A stretch of DNA of 64,000 nucleotides from Streptomyces sp. Edi2. Its GTDB lineage: Bacteria; Actinomycetota; Actinomycetes; Streptomycetales; Streptomycetaceae. Under the pieces are notes generated by a model. The model was not told the DNA's origin and did not search any database. It worked only from the letters and a program-made list of their open reading frames with translations. The number at the start of each line of letters is the position of its first letter. Within the stretch, counting starts at the first letter, position 1. The translations under genes were made by a program, and so were the position numbers. The stretch spans positions 3,596,001 to 3,660,000 of the forward strand of contig NZ_JBEJGX010000003.1 in the NCBI RefSeq assembly GCF_040253635.1. The letters are read 5' to 3'. Shown here piece by piece: positions 37,203 to 46,001 of this stretch.

Positions 37203-37976
37203 TCACCCCGGGACGTCGACCGACCGCGGGTCGAAGCCGAAGGGCAGTTCCAGCCGGTGGGTGCGCATCAGTTCCTCGTCGCACAGCAGCTTCTGGGTGG
37301 TCCCGTCGGCCACGAGCACCCCGCCGGAGAGCACGACGGACCGCGGGCACAGCTCCAGGGCGTACGGCAGGTCGTGCGTGACCATCAGGACGGTGACGTC
37401 CAACGACCGCAGGATGTCGGCGAGTTCACGGCGGGAGGCCGGGTCGAGGTTGGAGGACGGCTCGTCGAGGACCAGGATCTCCGGCCGCATCGCCAGCACG
37501 GTCGCGACGGCGACCCGGCGGCGCTGCCCGAAGGAGAGGTGGTGCGGCGGGCGGTCGGCGAAGTCCGCCATGCCGACCCGGGCGAGTGCTTCGGTGACCC
37601 GCTCCTCCAGTTCGGCGCCGCGCAGTCCCGAGGAGGCCGGGCCGAAGGCGACGTCCTCGCGGACGGTGGGCATGAACAGCTGGTCGTCGGGGTCCTGGAA
37701 GACGATGCCGACCCGGCGGCGGATCTCCGCGAGGTTTTCCCTGGCGACCGGGAGGCCGGCGACCTCGACGGTGCCGGCGCCCGCTTCGAGGATGCCGTTG
37801 AGGTGCAGGACGAGGGTGGTCTTGCCGGCGCCGTTGGGCCCGAGCAGCGCGACCCGCTCGCCGCGGCCGACGGTCAGGTCGACGCCGAAGAGCGCCTGGT
37901 GGCCGTCGGGGTAGGCGTAGGCGAGCCGGGAGACGGCGAGGGAGGGGGCGGGTGCGGTGGTGCTCAAAGGGTCCAT
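37203..37976 (-). CDS. cbiO: ECF metal transporter ATPase
   Basis: A 257-residue ATPase of the cobalt/nickel ECF system. LLGPNGAGKTTLVLHLNG is Walker A, HHLSFGQRRRVAVA the ABC signature in its CbiO form, and ILVLDEPSSNLDP Walker B. The ATG at 37976 overlaps the end of cbiQ by 13 nt. It energises uptake through CbiQ and CbiM. It is the last gene of the operon. Confidence 0.94.
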   Translation of the reverse strand: MDPLSTTAPAPSLAVSRLAYAYPDGHQALFGVDLTVGRGERVALLGPNGAGKTTLVLHLNGILEAGAGTVEVAGLPVARENLAEIRRRVGIVFQDPDDQLFMPTVREDVAFGPASSGLRGAELEERVTEALARVGMADFADRPPHHLSFGQRRRVAVATVLAMRPEILVLDEPSSNLDPASRRELADILRSLDVTVLMVTHDLPYALELCPRSVVLSGGVLVADGTTQKLLCDEELMRTHRLELPFGFDPRSVDVPG

Positions 37977-38734
37977 CCCAGGAGGCAGACGGCGAGCGCG
38001 GCGAGGGGGAGGGCGGCCGCGCCCGTCCATTGTGCGCGGGTGGCGGTGGCCTCGCCGACCTGGGGCATGGTGCCGGTGTAGCCGCGGCTGACCATGGCGA
38101 GGTGGACCCGCTCCCCGCGCTCGTAGGAGCGGATGAACAGCGCGCCGGCCGACTTGGCGAGCACGCCCCAGTGGCGGACGCCGCGCGCCTCGAAGCCGCG
38201 GGAGAGCCGGGCGATCCGCATCCGGCGCATCTCGTCGGTGATCACATCGCCGTAGCGGATCATGAAGGAGGCGATCTGGACGAGCAGCGGGGGCATCCGC
38301 AGACGCTGGAGGCCCAGCAGGAGTTCGCGCAGTTCGGTGGTGGCGGCGAGCAGCACGGACGCGGCGACGCCCAGCGTCCCCTTGGCGAGGATGTTCCAGG
38401 CGCCCCACAGCCCCGACTCGCTCAGGCTCATCCCGAGGACCGCGACCCGCGGCCCCTCGGCGACGAACGGCATCAGCAGGGCGAAGGCGACGAACGGCAC
38501 CTCGATCAGCAGCCGCTTGAGCAGGAACCCGGCCGGAATCCGGGCGGCCCCGGCGGCGGCCGCGATCAGCAGGGCATAGAGCCCGAACGCCCAGGTGGCC
38601 TCCCGCGGGGTGGAGACGACGACGAGGACGAAGCAGAAGACCGCGGCGATCTTGCAGTGCGCCGGCAGGGCGTGGACCGGTGAATGTCCGTGCCGGTACA
38701 GCTTGTGCGCATGTCCGGCGCCCATCTCAGGCAC
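37964..38734 (-). CDS. cbiQ: ECF metal transporter transmembrane subunit
   Basis: A 256-residue inner-membrane coupling subunit with about five helices. The two Ala-Arg-Gly-like coupling motifs are visible as RLSRGFEARGVRH and AMVSRGYTG. The GTG at 38734 overlaps the end of the CbiMN gene; the ATG at 38725 is a good alternative start (MGAGHAHKLYRHG). Confidence 0.92.
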   Translation of the reverse strand: MPEMGAGHAHKLYRHGHSPVHALPAHCKIAAVFCFVLVVVSTPREATWAFGLYALLIAAAAGAARIPAGFLLKRLLIEVPFVAFALLMPFVAEGPRVAVLGMSLSESGLWGAWNILAKGTLGVAASVLLAATTELRELLLGLQRLRMPPLLVQIASFMIRYGDVITDEMRRMRIARLSRGFEARGVRHWGVLAKSAGALFIRSYERGERVHLAMVSRGYTGTMPQVGEATATRAQWTGAAALPLAALAVCLLGWTL

Positions 38735-39908
38735 TCTCCGACGGGCGCCCGCTGCCCGCGGCCGGCTGCTCGCCGCTGCCGGCGTTCCTGCGGCGCCGGA
38801 GCACGACGAACACGCCCGTGCCGACGGCGAGCGTCGCGCCGACCCCGATCACGCCGGCGAGGCCGCCGGCCAGGCGCGGGTCGGTGATGTCCTGGACGCT
38901 GTAGTCGGCGAGCGGGGAGTCCTTGGCGGCGTGGTCCCTGGCCTTCGCGTCGATGCCCTGGTCGTGGGCGACCTTCTCCAGGCCGTCGGGGCTGGCGGAG
39001 GCGTAGTAGCTGATGCCGCCCGCGCACACCAGGGCGGCGGCGAGGCCGGCCAGCCAGACCCGGCGGGAGGAGCGGCGCGGGGCCGCGGAGGCGGCGGAGG
39101 CGCCTGCGGGAGCGGGAGCGGCGGAGGCGGGTGCGGGCGCGGCAGGCCGGGAGGGCTCGTCGGCCGGCGAGCCGGACTCGTCGCCCGGGGCGGCCAGCGG
39201 CGAGGTCCGCAGCTCCAGCGGCTTGGTCAGGCCGCGCGCGCCGTACACCAGGTCGGGGCGTACGGCGATCACCGCGCCGACCGTCAGGGCGGTGATCGCC
39301 GCCTCGCCGATCCCGATCAGGACGTGGACGCCCACCATGGCGGTGAACACCTTGCCGATCGACACATCCGCGGTCCCGCCGAGCGCGTAGATGGCGGTGA
39401 AGGCCACCGCGGCCGCCGGCACCGACACCAGCGCGGCGACGAACGAGGCCACGGTGACCGAGCGGCGCCGCCGCGGCAGCACCTTCACCAGCCCGCGGAA
39501 CAGGGCGTAGGCGACCACGGTCGTCACGATCGCCATATCGGTGATGTTCACGCCCAGCGCGGTCAGCCCGCCGTCGGCGAACAGCACGCCCTGCATCAGC
39601 AGCACGACGGAGACACACAGCACACCGGTGTACGGGCCGACGAGTATCGCCGCCAGCGCACCGCCCAGCAGATGCCCGCTGGTGCCCGCCGCGACCGGGA
39701 AGTTCAGCATCTGCACGGCAAAGATGAACGCCGCGACCAGTCCGGCCAGCGGCGCCGTACGCTCCGCGCCCGCGACACCGCCCGCACCCGCACCCGCACC
39801 CGCCAGCTCGCGCCGGGCGCCGCGCAGGCTGACCGCGACCGCGGCGGCGGCGACCACACCGGTCGCCGCCGACACCGGCGCATTGATGAATCCATCGGGT
39901 ACGTGCAT
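38727..39908 (-). CDS. cbiM: CbiM-CbiN fused substrate-binding component
   Basis: A 393-residue membrane protein. MHVPDGFINAPVSAATG is the metal-binding N-terminus (Met-His-x-Pro-Asp), followed by CbiM helices to about 250. A Pro/Ala-rich linker (APAPASAAPAPAG) leads to a CbiN-like part with ASPDGLEKVA, PLADY and a last helix. Fusion of the two subunits is known in this family. ATG 39908 is the only start that keeps the essential His at position 2. A Nur-like box lies 51 nt upstream, so the metal may be nickel rather than cobalt. Confidence 0.93.
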   Translation of the reverse strand: MHVPDGFINAPVSAATGVVAAAAVAVSLRGARRELAGAGAGAGGVAGAERTAPLAGLVAAFIFAVQMLNFPVAAGTSGHLLGGALAAILVGPYTGVLCVSVVLLMQGVLFADGGLTALGVNITDMAIVTTVVAYALFRGLVKVLPRRRRSVTVASFVAALVSVPAAAVAFTAIYALGGTADVSIGKVFTAMVGVHVLIGIGEAAITALTVGAVIAVRPDLVYGARGLTKPLELRTSPLAAPGDESGSPADEPSRPAAPAPASAAPAPAGASAASAAPRRSSRRVWLAGLAAALVCAGGISYYASASPDGLEKVAHDQGIDAKARDHAAKDSPLADYSVQDITDPRLAGGLAGVIGVGATLAVGTGVFVVLRRRRNAGSGEQPAAGSGRPSESA

Positions 39909-39958
39909 CTCAGGCTTCTTCCGCTTCAGGCTCTGCAACCCACCAATGGTGGTGTCTC

Positions 39959-39975
39959 CTGCAAATAACTTGCAA
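39959..39975. promoter_or_regulatory. Nur-type (nickel) operator
   Basis: CTGCAA-ATAAC-TTGCAA matches the Streptomyces Nur box TTGCAA-N5-TTGCAA at all but one base. It sits 51 nt upstream of the CbiMN start. Nur is a Fur-family nickel-dependent repressor; its gene is not in the window. Confidence 0.65.
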
Positions 39976-40074
39976 GAGCGCCCATGATGCGAAACGGCCA
40001 CGGCGAGCGCAAAGGCGGGTCCCACCTGCGCATCCCTCACCCAGGGGAACATGTGCACGGATGAGGGGTGCGGA

Positions 40075-40118
40075 GGGCCGTGCCGGGCCGCGCGCTACGC
40101 ACCGGCCCGGCACGGCCC
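40075..40118. terminator. terminator of the MMPL operon
   Basis: Arms 40075-40090 and 40103-40118 form a perfect 16-bp stem with a 12-nt loop, 30 nt beyond the MMPL stop. Three copies of a CGGCCCGTCAGACG-like 14-mer (40112-40153) follow toward the gene. Confidence 0.75.
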
Positions 40119-40153
40119 GTCAGACGCGGCCCGTCAGACGCGGCCCGTCAGGT
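40112..40153. repeat. three tandem 14-mers at the MMPL stop
   Basis: CGGCCCGTCAGACG occurs twice and then as CGGCCCGTCAGGTG. The third copy contains the TGA stop of the exporter gene (read on the minus strand), so repeat slippage could move the stop. Confidence 0.7.
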
Positions 40154-42472
40154 GCGCACCGCTTCGCGCGCGGCGCTCTCGTCCGGCCCCTCGGCGGTAC
40201 CGGTGCCGGAACCACCGCTGACGCCGGTGCCGGAACCACCACCGGTGCCGGTGCCGGAACCACCGCCGGTCTCAGTGCCGCTGGCGCTGCCGCCGAGCTG
40301 CGTACGCAGCCCCTCCCCCTCGACATCCACGTTCGGCAGCAGCCTCTGCAGCCACCGCGGGAGCCACCAGGCGGAGCGGCCCAGCAGCGCCAGGACCGCG
40401 GGGACGAGAGCCATCCGGACGAGGAAGGCATCGAAGAAGACGGCGATGGCGAGGCCGAAGCCGATCATCTTGATCATCGAGTCGGAGGAGCCGATGAAGC
40501 CGGCGAAGACGCTGATCATGATGACCGCGGCGGCGGTGACCACGCGCGCGCCGTGCCGGAAGCCGGTGACCACGGCCTCGCCGGGACGCTCACCGTGAAC
40601 GAAGGCCTCACGCATCCGCGTGACGAGGAAGACCTCGTAGTCCATCGCCAGGCCGAAGACCACGCCCACCATGAAGATCGGCATCATGCTCATGATCGGG
40701 CCGGTCTGCTCGACCCCGAACACGTCGGCCAGCCAGCCCCATTGGAAGACCGCGACGACCGCACCGAGCGCCGCCACCACCGAGAGCAGGAAGCCCAGAG
40801 CCGCCTTGAGCGGGACGAGCACCGAGCGGAAGACCACCATCAGCAGCAGGAAGGCCAGGCCGACGACCAGCGCCAGATAGGGCACCAGCGCGTCATTCAG
40901 CTTCTGCGAGACATCGACATTCATCGCGGTGGTGCCGGTGACCAGGGTCTTCGAACCGGTGTCGCGGGCGATGCCGTTCGCCGTGGACCGGATGTCGTGC
41001 ACCAGATCCTCGGTTTCGACGCTGCTGGGCTTCGACTTCGGGATGACGTTCAGCATCGCGGTGTCGCCGGCCTTGTTGAAGGCGGGCGGGGTGACGACGG
41101 CGACGTCGTCCAGCTTGCCGACCTCCTTGGCGACCCGCCCGGCAGCGGACTTGGCGGTCTGCCCGGCGTGCGCGCCGCGCCCGTCGACGACCAACATCAG
41201 CGGGCCGTTGAAACCCGGGCCGAAGCCGTCCGACAGCAGGTCGTACGCCTTGCGCTGGGTGGTGTGGGTGGGCTGCGATCCGTCGTCCGGCAGGCCCAGT
41301 TCCAGCGAGGCCGCGGGGATCGCGACGACGCCGAGGCCGACCACGCCCGCAAGAAGCACGGAGACCGGCCGCCGCAGCACGAAGCGCGCCCAGCGGGTCC
41401 CCATGTTGGGCCGCTCGGTGATACTCACGCTCTCCGACTTACGCGCCTCCTTACGCGCCTTGCGGGGCAGCACCCGCGCCCCCGCGAAGCCCAGCAGCGC
41501 CGGGATGAGGGTGAGCGCGATCAATACGGCGATGACGACGGTGCCGGCCGCGGCCAGGCCCATCTTCGTCAGCATCGGGATGTTGACGACGGTGAGGCCG
41601 ACCAGCGCGATCACCACGGTCAGCCCCGCGAAGACGACCGCCGAGCCCGCGGTACCCACCGCGCGTCCGGCGGCCTCCTCGCGCTCACGGCCCTCGGTGA
41701 TCTCGGCGCGGTAGCGGGAGACGATGAACAGGGCGTAGTCGATGCCGACGGCGAGGCCGATCATCGTGGCCAGCGTCGAGGTGGTGCTGGAGAGGTCGAG
41801 CGTGCTGCTCAGCGCGGTGATGGTGGAGACACCGATACCGACCCCGATCAGCGCGGTCAGCAGCGGCAGTCCGGCCGCGATCAGCGCACCGAAGGTGATG
41901 ACGAGGACGACCGCGGAGATCGCGATCCCGATGACCTCGGTCGCACCGGTCTCGGGCATGGCCTGCAGGGCGTTGCCACCGGTCTCGACGGTCAGTCCGG
42001 CGTCCCGGCCGTCCTTGGCCGCGTCGTCGAGGGCGTCCTTGGAGGCGTCGGTCAGTTCAAAACCGGTGACCTTGTAGGAGACCTGGGCGTAGGCGGTGCG
42101 GCCGTCCTTGCTGAGGGCCCTGGCGGTGTACGGGTCGGTGACCCGGTCGACCTGCGAGGAGCCCGACTGCAGGGCGTGGACGGTCCGTTCGACGGCCGCC
42201 TTGTTCGCCGGGTCCTTCATCGTCTCGCCCGCGGGGGCCCGGAAGACCACCCGGGCCGTGGCGCCGTCGGCGTTCGTGCCGGGGAAGCGCTGGTCGAGGA
42301 GGTCGAAGGCGCGCTGGGCCTCGGTGCCGGGGATCGAGAAGGAGTCGGCGGCGGGTGCGGCGGCGGTGGCGGCCCCGACGCCGGCAACTGCCAGCAGGGC
42401 CACCCATATCAGGGCGACGAAGCGGCGCCGCCGGAAGGCGAAGCGGCCGAGTTTGTAGAGGAAAGTGGCCAT
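40148..42472 (-). CDS. MMPL-family exporter
   Basis: A 774-residue RND-superfamily transporter with about 12 helices and two extracytoplasmic loops. Each half holds a GxxxDY-type motif: IGLAVGIDYALFIVSRYR and VFGLAMDYEVFLVTRMR. Family members export lipids or drugs. The last 50 residues are Gly/Ser/Thr repeats (GTETGGGSGTGTGGG). ATG 42472 gives MATFLYKLGRFAFRRR, the usual start. It is downstream of a TetR gene on the same strand, so regulation by that repressor is likely. Confidence 0.93.
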   Translation of the reverse strand: MATFLYKLGRFAFRRRRFVALIWVALLAVAGVGAATAAAPAADSFSIPGTEAQRAFDLLDQRFPGTNADGATARVVFRAPAGETMKDPANKAAVERTVHALQSGSSQVDRVTDPYTARALSKDGRTAYAQVSYKVTGFELTDASKDALDDAAKDGRDAGLTVETGGNALQAMPETGATEVIGIAISAVVLVITFGALIAAGLPLLTALIGVGIGVSTITALSSTLDLSSTTSTLATMIGLAVGIDYALFIVSRYRAEITEGREREEAAGRAVGTAGSAVVFAGLTVVIALVGLTVVNIPMLTKMGLAAAGTVVIAVLIALTLIPALLGFAGARVLPRKARKEARKSESVSITERPNMGTRWARFVLRRPVSVLLAGVVGLGVVAIPAASLELGLPDDGSQPTHTTQRKAYDLLSDGFGPGFNGPLMLVVDGRGAHAGQTAKSAAGRVAKEVGKLDDVAVVTPPAFNKAGDTAMLNVIPKSKPSSVETEDLVHDIRSTANGIARDTGSKTLVTGTTAMNVDVSQKLNDALVPYLALVVGLAFLLLMVVFRSVLVPLKAALGFLLSVVAALGAVVAVFQWGWLADVFGVEQTGPIMSMMPIFMVGVVFGLAMDYEVFLVTRMREAFVHGERPGEAVVTGFRHGARVVTAAAVIMISVFAGFIGSSDSMIKMIGFGLAIAVFFDAFLVRMALVPAVLALLGRSAWWLPRWLQRLLPNVDVEGEGLRTQLGGSASGTETGGGSGTGTGGGSGTGVSGGSGTGTAEGPDESAAREAVRT

Positions 42473-42610
42473 GAGACCGGGTGCTCCCGTGGGATGAAGG
42501 GCGTACATGGGCGTACGGAGGCATGCGCCATCACCCCGGCGACGAGAGCGGCGTGCCGGGTACGAGGGCTGGGATGAAGGGGAGTGTGAAGGGAAGTGGG
42601 GCGGGCGGGA

Positions 42611-43186
42611 TCAGACGCCGAGGGCGGGGAACACCACGGCGTCGAGATAGGCGGAGAGGAACGCGGCATCGGCGCAGCGGTCCTCGATGAGCTGCTGGGC
42701 GATGAGGGCGCCGACGAGCATGTGCGGCGCGAACTGCAGCGCGGGACACCCGGCCGCGATCTCACCGCGGTCGATGGCGCGCTGCAGCATCGCGTTCAGC
42801 CCGGTCATCTCGGGGTCGAGGAGGACTTCACGCAGCGCCTCGTGGAGCTCGGGGTTGCCGTGGATGGCCATCCCCAGCCCCCGCATCAGGGCCGCGTCCT
42901 TCTCGACCTGCCCCTCGTCGTCGGCCCGGCGCACCAGCTCGGCGAAGTCGCCGCGCAGGCTGCCGGTGTCGATGTCCGCGGTGCTGACCGGCTTGCAGTG
43001 CCGCAGCGCCCTGGCGACGAGCTCCGGCTTGCCCTGCCACTGGCGGTAGAGGGTGGCCTTGCTGGAGCGCGTACGGGCGGCGACGGCGTCCATGGTCAGC
43101 GCGTCATAGCCGACCTCGCGCAGCAGATCGAGCACCGCATTGAAGAGCTCGGCCTCCCGCTCGGGAGTCAGCCGGCTGCGCCCCAT
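42611..43186 (-). CDS. TetR-family repressor
   Basis: A 191-residue protein. Residues 8-60 form the helix-turn-helix (FNAVLDLLREVGYDALTMDA, KATLYRQWQGK). The C-terminal TetR_C-like domain binds an unknown ligand. The ATG at 43186 has AGGAGGT 7 nt upstream. Two matching dyads lie just upstream, and the MMPL gene follows after 138 nt. The simplest reading is a self-regulated TetR-exporter pair. Confidence 0.93.
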   Translation of the reverse strand: MGRSRLTPEREAELFNAVLDLLREVGYDALTMDAVAARTRSSKATLYRQWQGKPELVARALRHCKPVSTADIDTGSLRGDFAELVRRADDEGQVEKDAALMRGLGMAIHGNPELHEALREVLLDPEMTGLNAMLQRAIDRGEIAAGCPALQFAPHMLVGALIAQQLIEDRCADAAFLSAYLDAVVFPALGV

Positions 43187-43245
43187 GACACCTACCTCCT
43201 GGTCGGACCGTACGCACGCGGCCACCTTACCGACGGCAACTGCGA

Positions 43246-43260
43246 ACGAAACGGTTTCGT
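43246..43260. promoter_or_regulatory. TetR operator candidate 1
   Basis: ACGAAAC-G-GTTTCGT is a perfect 7-bp dyad with a single central base, 60 nt upstream of the TetR ATG. Confidence 0.65.
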
Positions 43261-43287
43261 ACACTTCGAAGATAGGCCCCCACCGAT

Positions 43288-43305
43288 CGAAACGGAAGCG
43301 TTTCG
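43288..43305. promoter_or_regulatory. TetR operator candidate 2
   Basis: CGAAACG-GAAG-CGTTTCG has perfect 7-bp arms and repeats the CGAAAC half-site of operator 1. It lies between the TetR gene and the end of the ATPase gene. Confidence 0.6.
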
Positions 43306-43331
43306 CTAGTGGCCTGCGTCACCGGGGGGCG

Positions 43332-43988
43332 TCAGTGCTTGATCGCCATCTCGGCCCAGAAGGTGAAACCGCCGTCCAGTTTCCGCCGCCCCCAGCGGTC
43401 GGCCAGCGCCTCCACGATCAGCAGCCCGCGCCCGCCGTCCTGCTCAGGCCCCGGCCTGACCGGCGCGGACGCATAGCCCTGCCCCTCATCGCTCACGCCG
43501 ATGCACGCGGTCCGGGCGGTACGCGAGAGCACGACTGCGATGAGACGACTGTCGCTGTACTTCAGCGCGTTGCCGACGAGCTCCCCGGTGATCAATTCCA
43601 GCGCTTCCGCCTGCTCCGGGGCCACACCCCACCAGCAGGCGATGGTCCGCACGTAGTGACGGGCGGCGCCTGCGGAGGAAAGATCCCCACCGGGGAGCGA
43701 CTGCAGGCCCAACTCCTGCAGCGGGTTGGACGGCTGCGTCAACGCGCGCCAGAGGGCGTCCGTTAACCGACTGTCCGGAGAGCCGAGTTCAGGTTCCGGG
43801 TCCCGCCCGAAGCCGGCGAATACGTCCTGCGTCTGGTCGAGCGGCCCACCTGCCGCGCCGGGTCGCATTACCTCCAGCCGGTTGACGAGACGGGATACCG
43901 GGCCGGTGCCGTCCGTGGACAGATAGCAGGGCCGGCCGCCCTCTCCGGCCCAGGGCAACCGCCGAAGCGAAGCGTCATCAACGTTCAC
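43332..43988 (-). CDS. HATPase-domain (anti-sigma/RsbW-like) protein
   Basis: A 218-residue protein. The C-terminal half is a GHKL ATPase: N-box in TGELVGNALKYS, G1 in GVSDEGQGYASAP, and G2 in GGRGLLIVEALADRWG. The N-terminal half has no known domain. Such proteins occur in abaA/whiJ-type clusters with XRE and DUF397 partners. The GTG at 43988 has GGAGG 7 nt upstream and overlaps the previous stop (GTGA). Confidence 0.88.
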   Translation of the reverse strand: MNVDDASLRRLPWAGEGGRPCYLSTDGTGPVSRLVNRLEVMRPGAAGGPLDQTQDVFAGFGRDPEPELGSPDSRLTDALWRALTQPSNPLQELGLQSLPGGDLSSAGAARHYVRTIACWWGVAPEQAEALELITGELVGNALKYSDSRLIAVVLSRTARTACIGVSDEGQGYASAPVRPGPEQDGGRGLLIVEALADRWGRRKLDGGFTFWAEMAIKH

Positions 43989-44293
43989 CGCGCCACCTCC
44001 ACGTCACGCATGCCGTATGCAGTGCCCCGAAGGGTGCGGAGCTGCCGCGGGTGACGTCGCTCCTGCCGCTGCTCGCGGGTGAGCAGATAGGGGCGGATCA
44101 TGGCCGTTGCCCGGCCGTCGATCGGGGTGTCGGTGGCGTATGGGCCGGGGCGGCGGGACGTCAGCGCAACGAATGCCGGCCGGGCAGCGCGGGCCGGACG
44201 GGGAAGACGGCTCAGCGCCCCGGCACGATGGCGGCCACGTGGGGCAACCAGGGACCGCAGCCGGTTGATGGCGTGCGCGCATTGGCGGTGCAT
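43985..44293 (-). CDS. small basic protein of the WhiJ-like module
   Basis: A 102-residue Arg-rich protein. The conserved end AMIRPYLLTREQRQERRHPR resembles other small Streptomyces proteins beside XRE regulators, including the gene at 19020. The ATG at 44293 has GAGG close upstream. It is coupled to the HATPase gene and divergent from the XRE gene at 44504. The function is unknown. Confidence 0.65.
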   Translation of the reverse strand: MHRQCAHAINRLRSLVAPRGRHRAGALSRLPRPARAARPAFVALTSRRPGPYATDTPIDGRATAMIRPYLLTREQRQERRHPRQLRTLRGTAYGMRDVEVAR

Positions 44294-44503
44294 GACCTCA
44301 ACTCCCTTTGCAGAGTCTGCATCGATACATCGCAAGAAGACTGCCATTGGATTCCAATGAATAGCCGACTCGCGAATGGAGTTCACCAATGTGAGTGACG
44401 AGCTCCCGGAGATGCCCGTACCGGCCAATAGCTGCGTACGCTCGCCGTGTTGGGCCGTCGCTGAGCGTGACAGCGAATGGCGGGCGAGAAGGAAGAGGCG
44501 GGG

Positions 44504-45379
44504 ATGACCGCGACACTCACAGGACCGGCGGGGCGCATGCAGATCGCCCGTGGCTTGATCTCCTTGCGCGAGCGATGCGGCTTGACTCAAACGCAGGTCG
44601 CCGAGCGGGCCGGGGTCAGCAAGGCGACCGTGAGCCGTTACGAGATGTGGCAGGACCGTGCCAGGATCCGGTGGGCCACAGTGAAAGCGATCGCCGACGC
44701 CTGTGACGCCTCTGTAAGCGAACGTGATGCCCTGGTCCGAGTCGCGCGGACCCAGACCGACGGCTGGTGGGTCGGGAACAGCGCGGTGCCGGAATGGATG
44801 GACCCGCTGGTGTCCTTCGAGCACGAAGCCGAGTACGAGCACCTCTGCGCCAACACCGTCATCCCTGGTCTGCTGCAGACGCGGGAGTACGCCCTCGCCA
44901 TCCATCAGGCGCGCGAGGTGCGCAGCCCGAACGATGTGATCGAGCAGATGGTGGACGCCCGGATTCAGCGCCAGGGCATCCTTCGACGGGAGCCGCCGCT
45001 GCACGTGTGGGCGGTGTTGGATGAAGCCGTTATTCGCCGGGCGGTCGGCAACTCAGATGTGATGGCCCGGCAGTTGGACCACCTCTACGAGATGGCGCAG
45101 AGCCCTACGGTCGAGATCCAGATTTTGCCGTTCAAAGCGGGAGCTCATGCAGCCGGAGCCGGCGACTTCGTCATCCTCGGTAGGAACGACGAACGAAACC
45201 CGCTCAACTCCATGGCCGTGGTCTACATCGAGATGCGACGACGCGGGCTGTATCTCGACGAGGCCGAAGATGTCTCCGGCTATAAGCTCACCTTCGACTA
45301 TCTTCGCTCACAAGCAGCCGACACCTCGGCGTCGTTGCGGCTGCTGGCCAAAGTACGACAGGAGCTGCCTCATGGCTGA
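44504..45379 (+). CDS. XRE-family regulator with DUF5753 domain
   Basis: A 291-residue protein. The helix-turn-helix is residues 12-70 (LRERCGLTQTQVAERAGVSK, TVSRYEMWQDRARIRW). DUF5753 runs from about 95, with VIPGLLQTREYALAI and VEIQILPFKAGAHAAG. The ATG at 44504 follows GGAAGAGG. It is the WhiJ-type member of the second module here and overlaps its DUF397 partner by 8 nt. Confidence 0.93.
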   Translation: MTATLTGPAGRMQIARGLISLRERCGLTQTQVAERAGVSKATVSRYEMWQDRARIRWATVKAIADACDASVSERDALVRVARTQTDGWWVGNSAVPEWMDPLVSFEHEAEYEHLCANTVIPGLLQTREYALAIHQAREVRSPNDVIEQMVDARIQRQGILRREPPLHVWAVLDEAVIRRAVGNSDVMARQLDHLYEMAQSPTVEIQILPFKAGAHAAGAGDFVILGRNDERNPLNSMAVVYIEMRRRGLYLDEAEDVSGYKLTFDYLRSQAADTSASLRLLAKVRQELPHG

Positions 45380-45605
45380 TCGCCCACTGTCCGGCATAGA
45401 ACTACCGGCTCCCACTTGGTTCAAGAGCAGCTACAGCGGCGGCGAAGGCAACGCATGCCTAGAGGTCGCACCTGCCGGGACACGGGTCGCTATCCGCGAC
45501 TCCAAGAACCCGGGCGGGCCCGTGCTGGCATTCCCGGCCACAGCGTTCGCGGCGTTCGTCGGCGAGGTGCGGCGCAACGGCTCGCCGGAGCTAACCCATG
45601 ACTGA
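45372..45605 (+). CDS. DUF397 protein, first of a tandem pair
   Basis: A 77-residue protein with PTWFKSSYSGGEGNACLEV, AIRDSKNPGGPVLAFPATA and a final helix AAFVGEVRRNG. It overlaps the XRE gene and the next DUF397 gene by 8 nt each, which suggests coupled translation. Confidence 0.93.
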   Translation: MADRPLSGIELPAPTWFKSSYSGGEGNACLEVAPAGTRVAIRDSKNPGGPVLAFPATAFAAFVGEVRRNGSPELTHD

Positions 45606-45807
45606 TCACCCTCAGTCCCGGACCGACATACCGGCCTCCGCCTGGTTCAAAAGCAGCCACAGCGCCGCCAACAACGAATGCATGGAGATCGCATATGCCG
45701 GGACGCTGGTAGCCGTCCGCGACTCCAAGGACCCGATCAGGCCCCCGCTGGCATTCCCGGCGGCAGCATTCACCGCGTTCGTCAACGAGGTGCGGCGCAA
45801 CGGCTGA
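45598..45807 (+). CDS. DUF397 protein, second of a tandem pair
   Basis: A 69-residue paralogue of the gene before it (SAWFKSSHSAANNECMEI, AVRDSKDPIRPPLAFPAAA, FTAFVNEVRRNG). The shared EVRRNG end and gene order point to tandem duplication followed by divergence. Two partners for one XRE protein could give two outputs. Confidence 0.92.
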   Translation: MTDHPQSRTDIPASAWFKSSHSAANNECMEIAYAGTLVAVRDSKDPIRPPLAFPAAAFTAFVNEVRRNG

Positions 45808-46001
45808 CCCGGATCGGCACCACGTGCGGCGAGAGCTGAGTACGGAGGCAGACGGGTCGGGCGGGGGCCACTCGGAGCGCGTTCGCGGCCTCGGCGCCCG
45901 ACCACGTGGCGCCGTAGCCGGCACCGGCCCCGCCGCCCTCCCCCGAGGCCCACCCACCAGGCCGACTTGCCCCCGCTCGTCCGTCCCGGAACGATGGTTG
46001 G

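Noticed and set aside
39909..40060. Cobalamin riboswitch before CbiMN
   Set aside because: The leader is short, and no B12-box-like stretch or long fold was found. A Nur-type box explains control better.
40061..42577. 838-codon open frame on the plus strand
   Set aside because: It is antisense to the MMPL gene, is made of His/Arg/Asp/Gly runs, and has no ribosome site.
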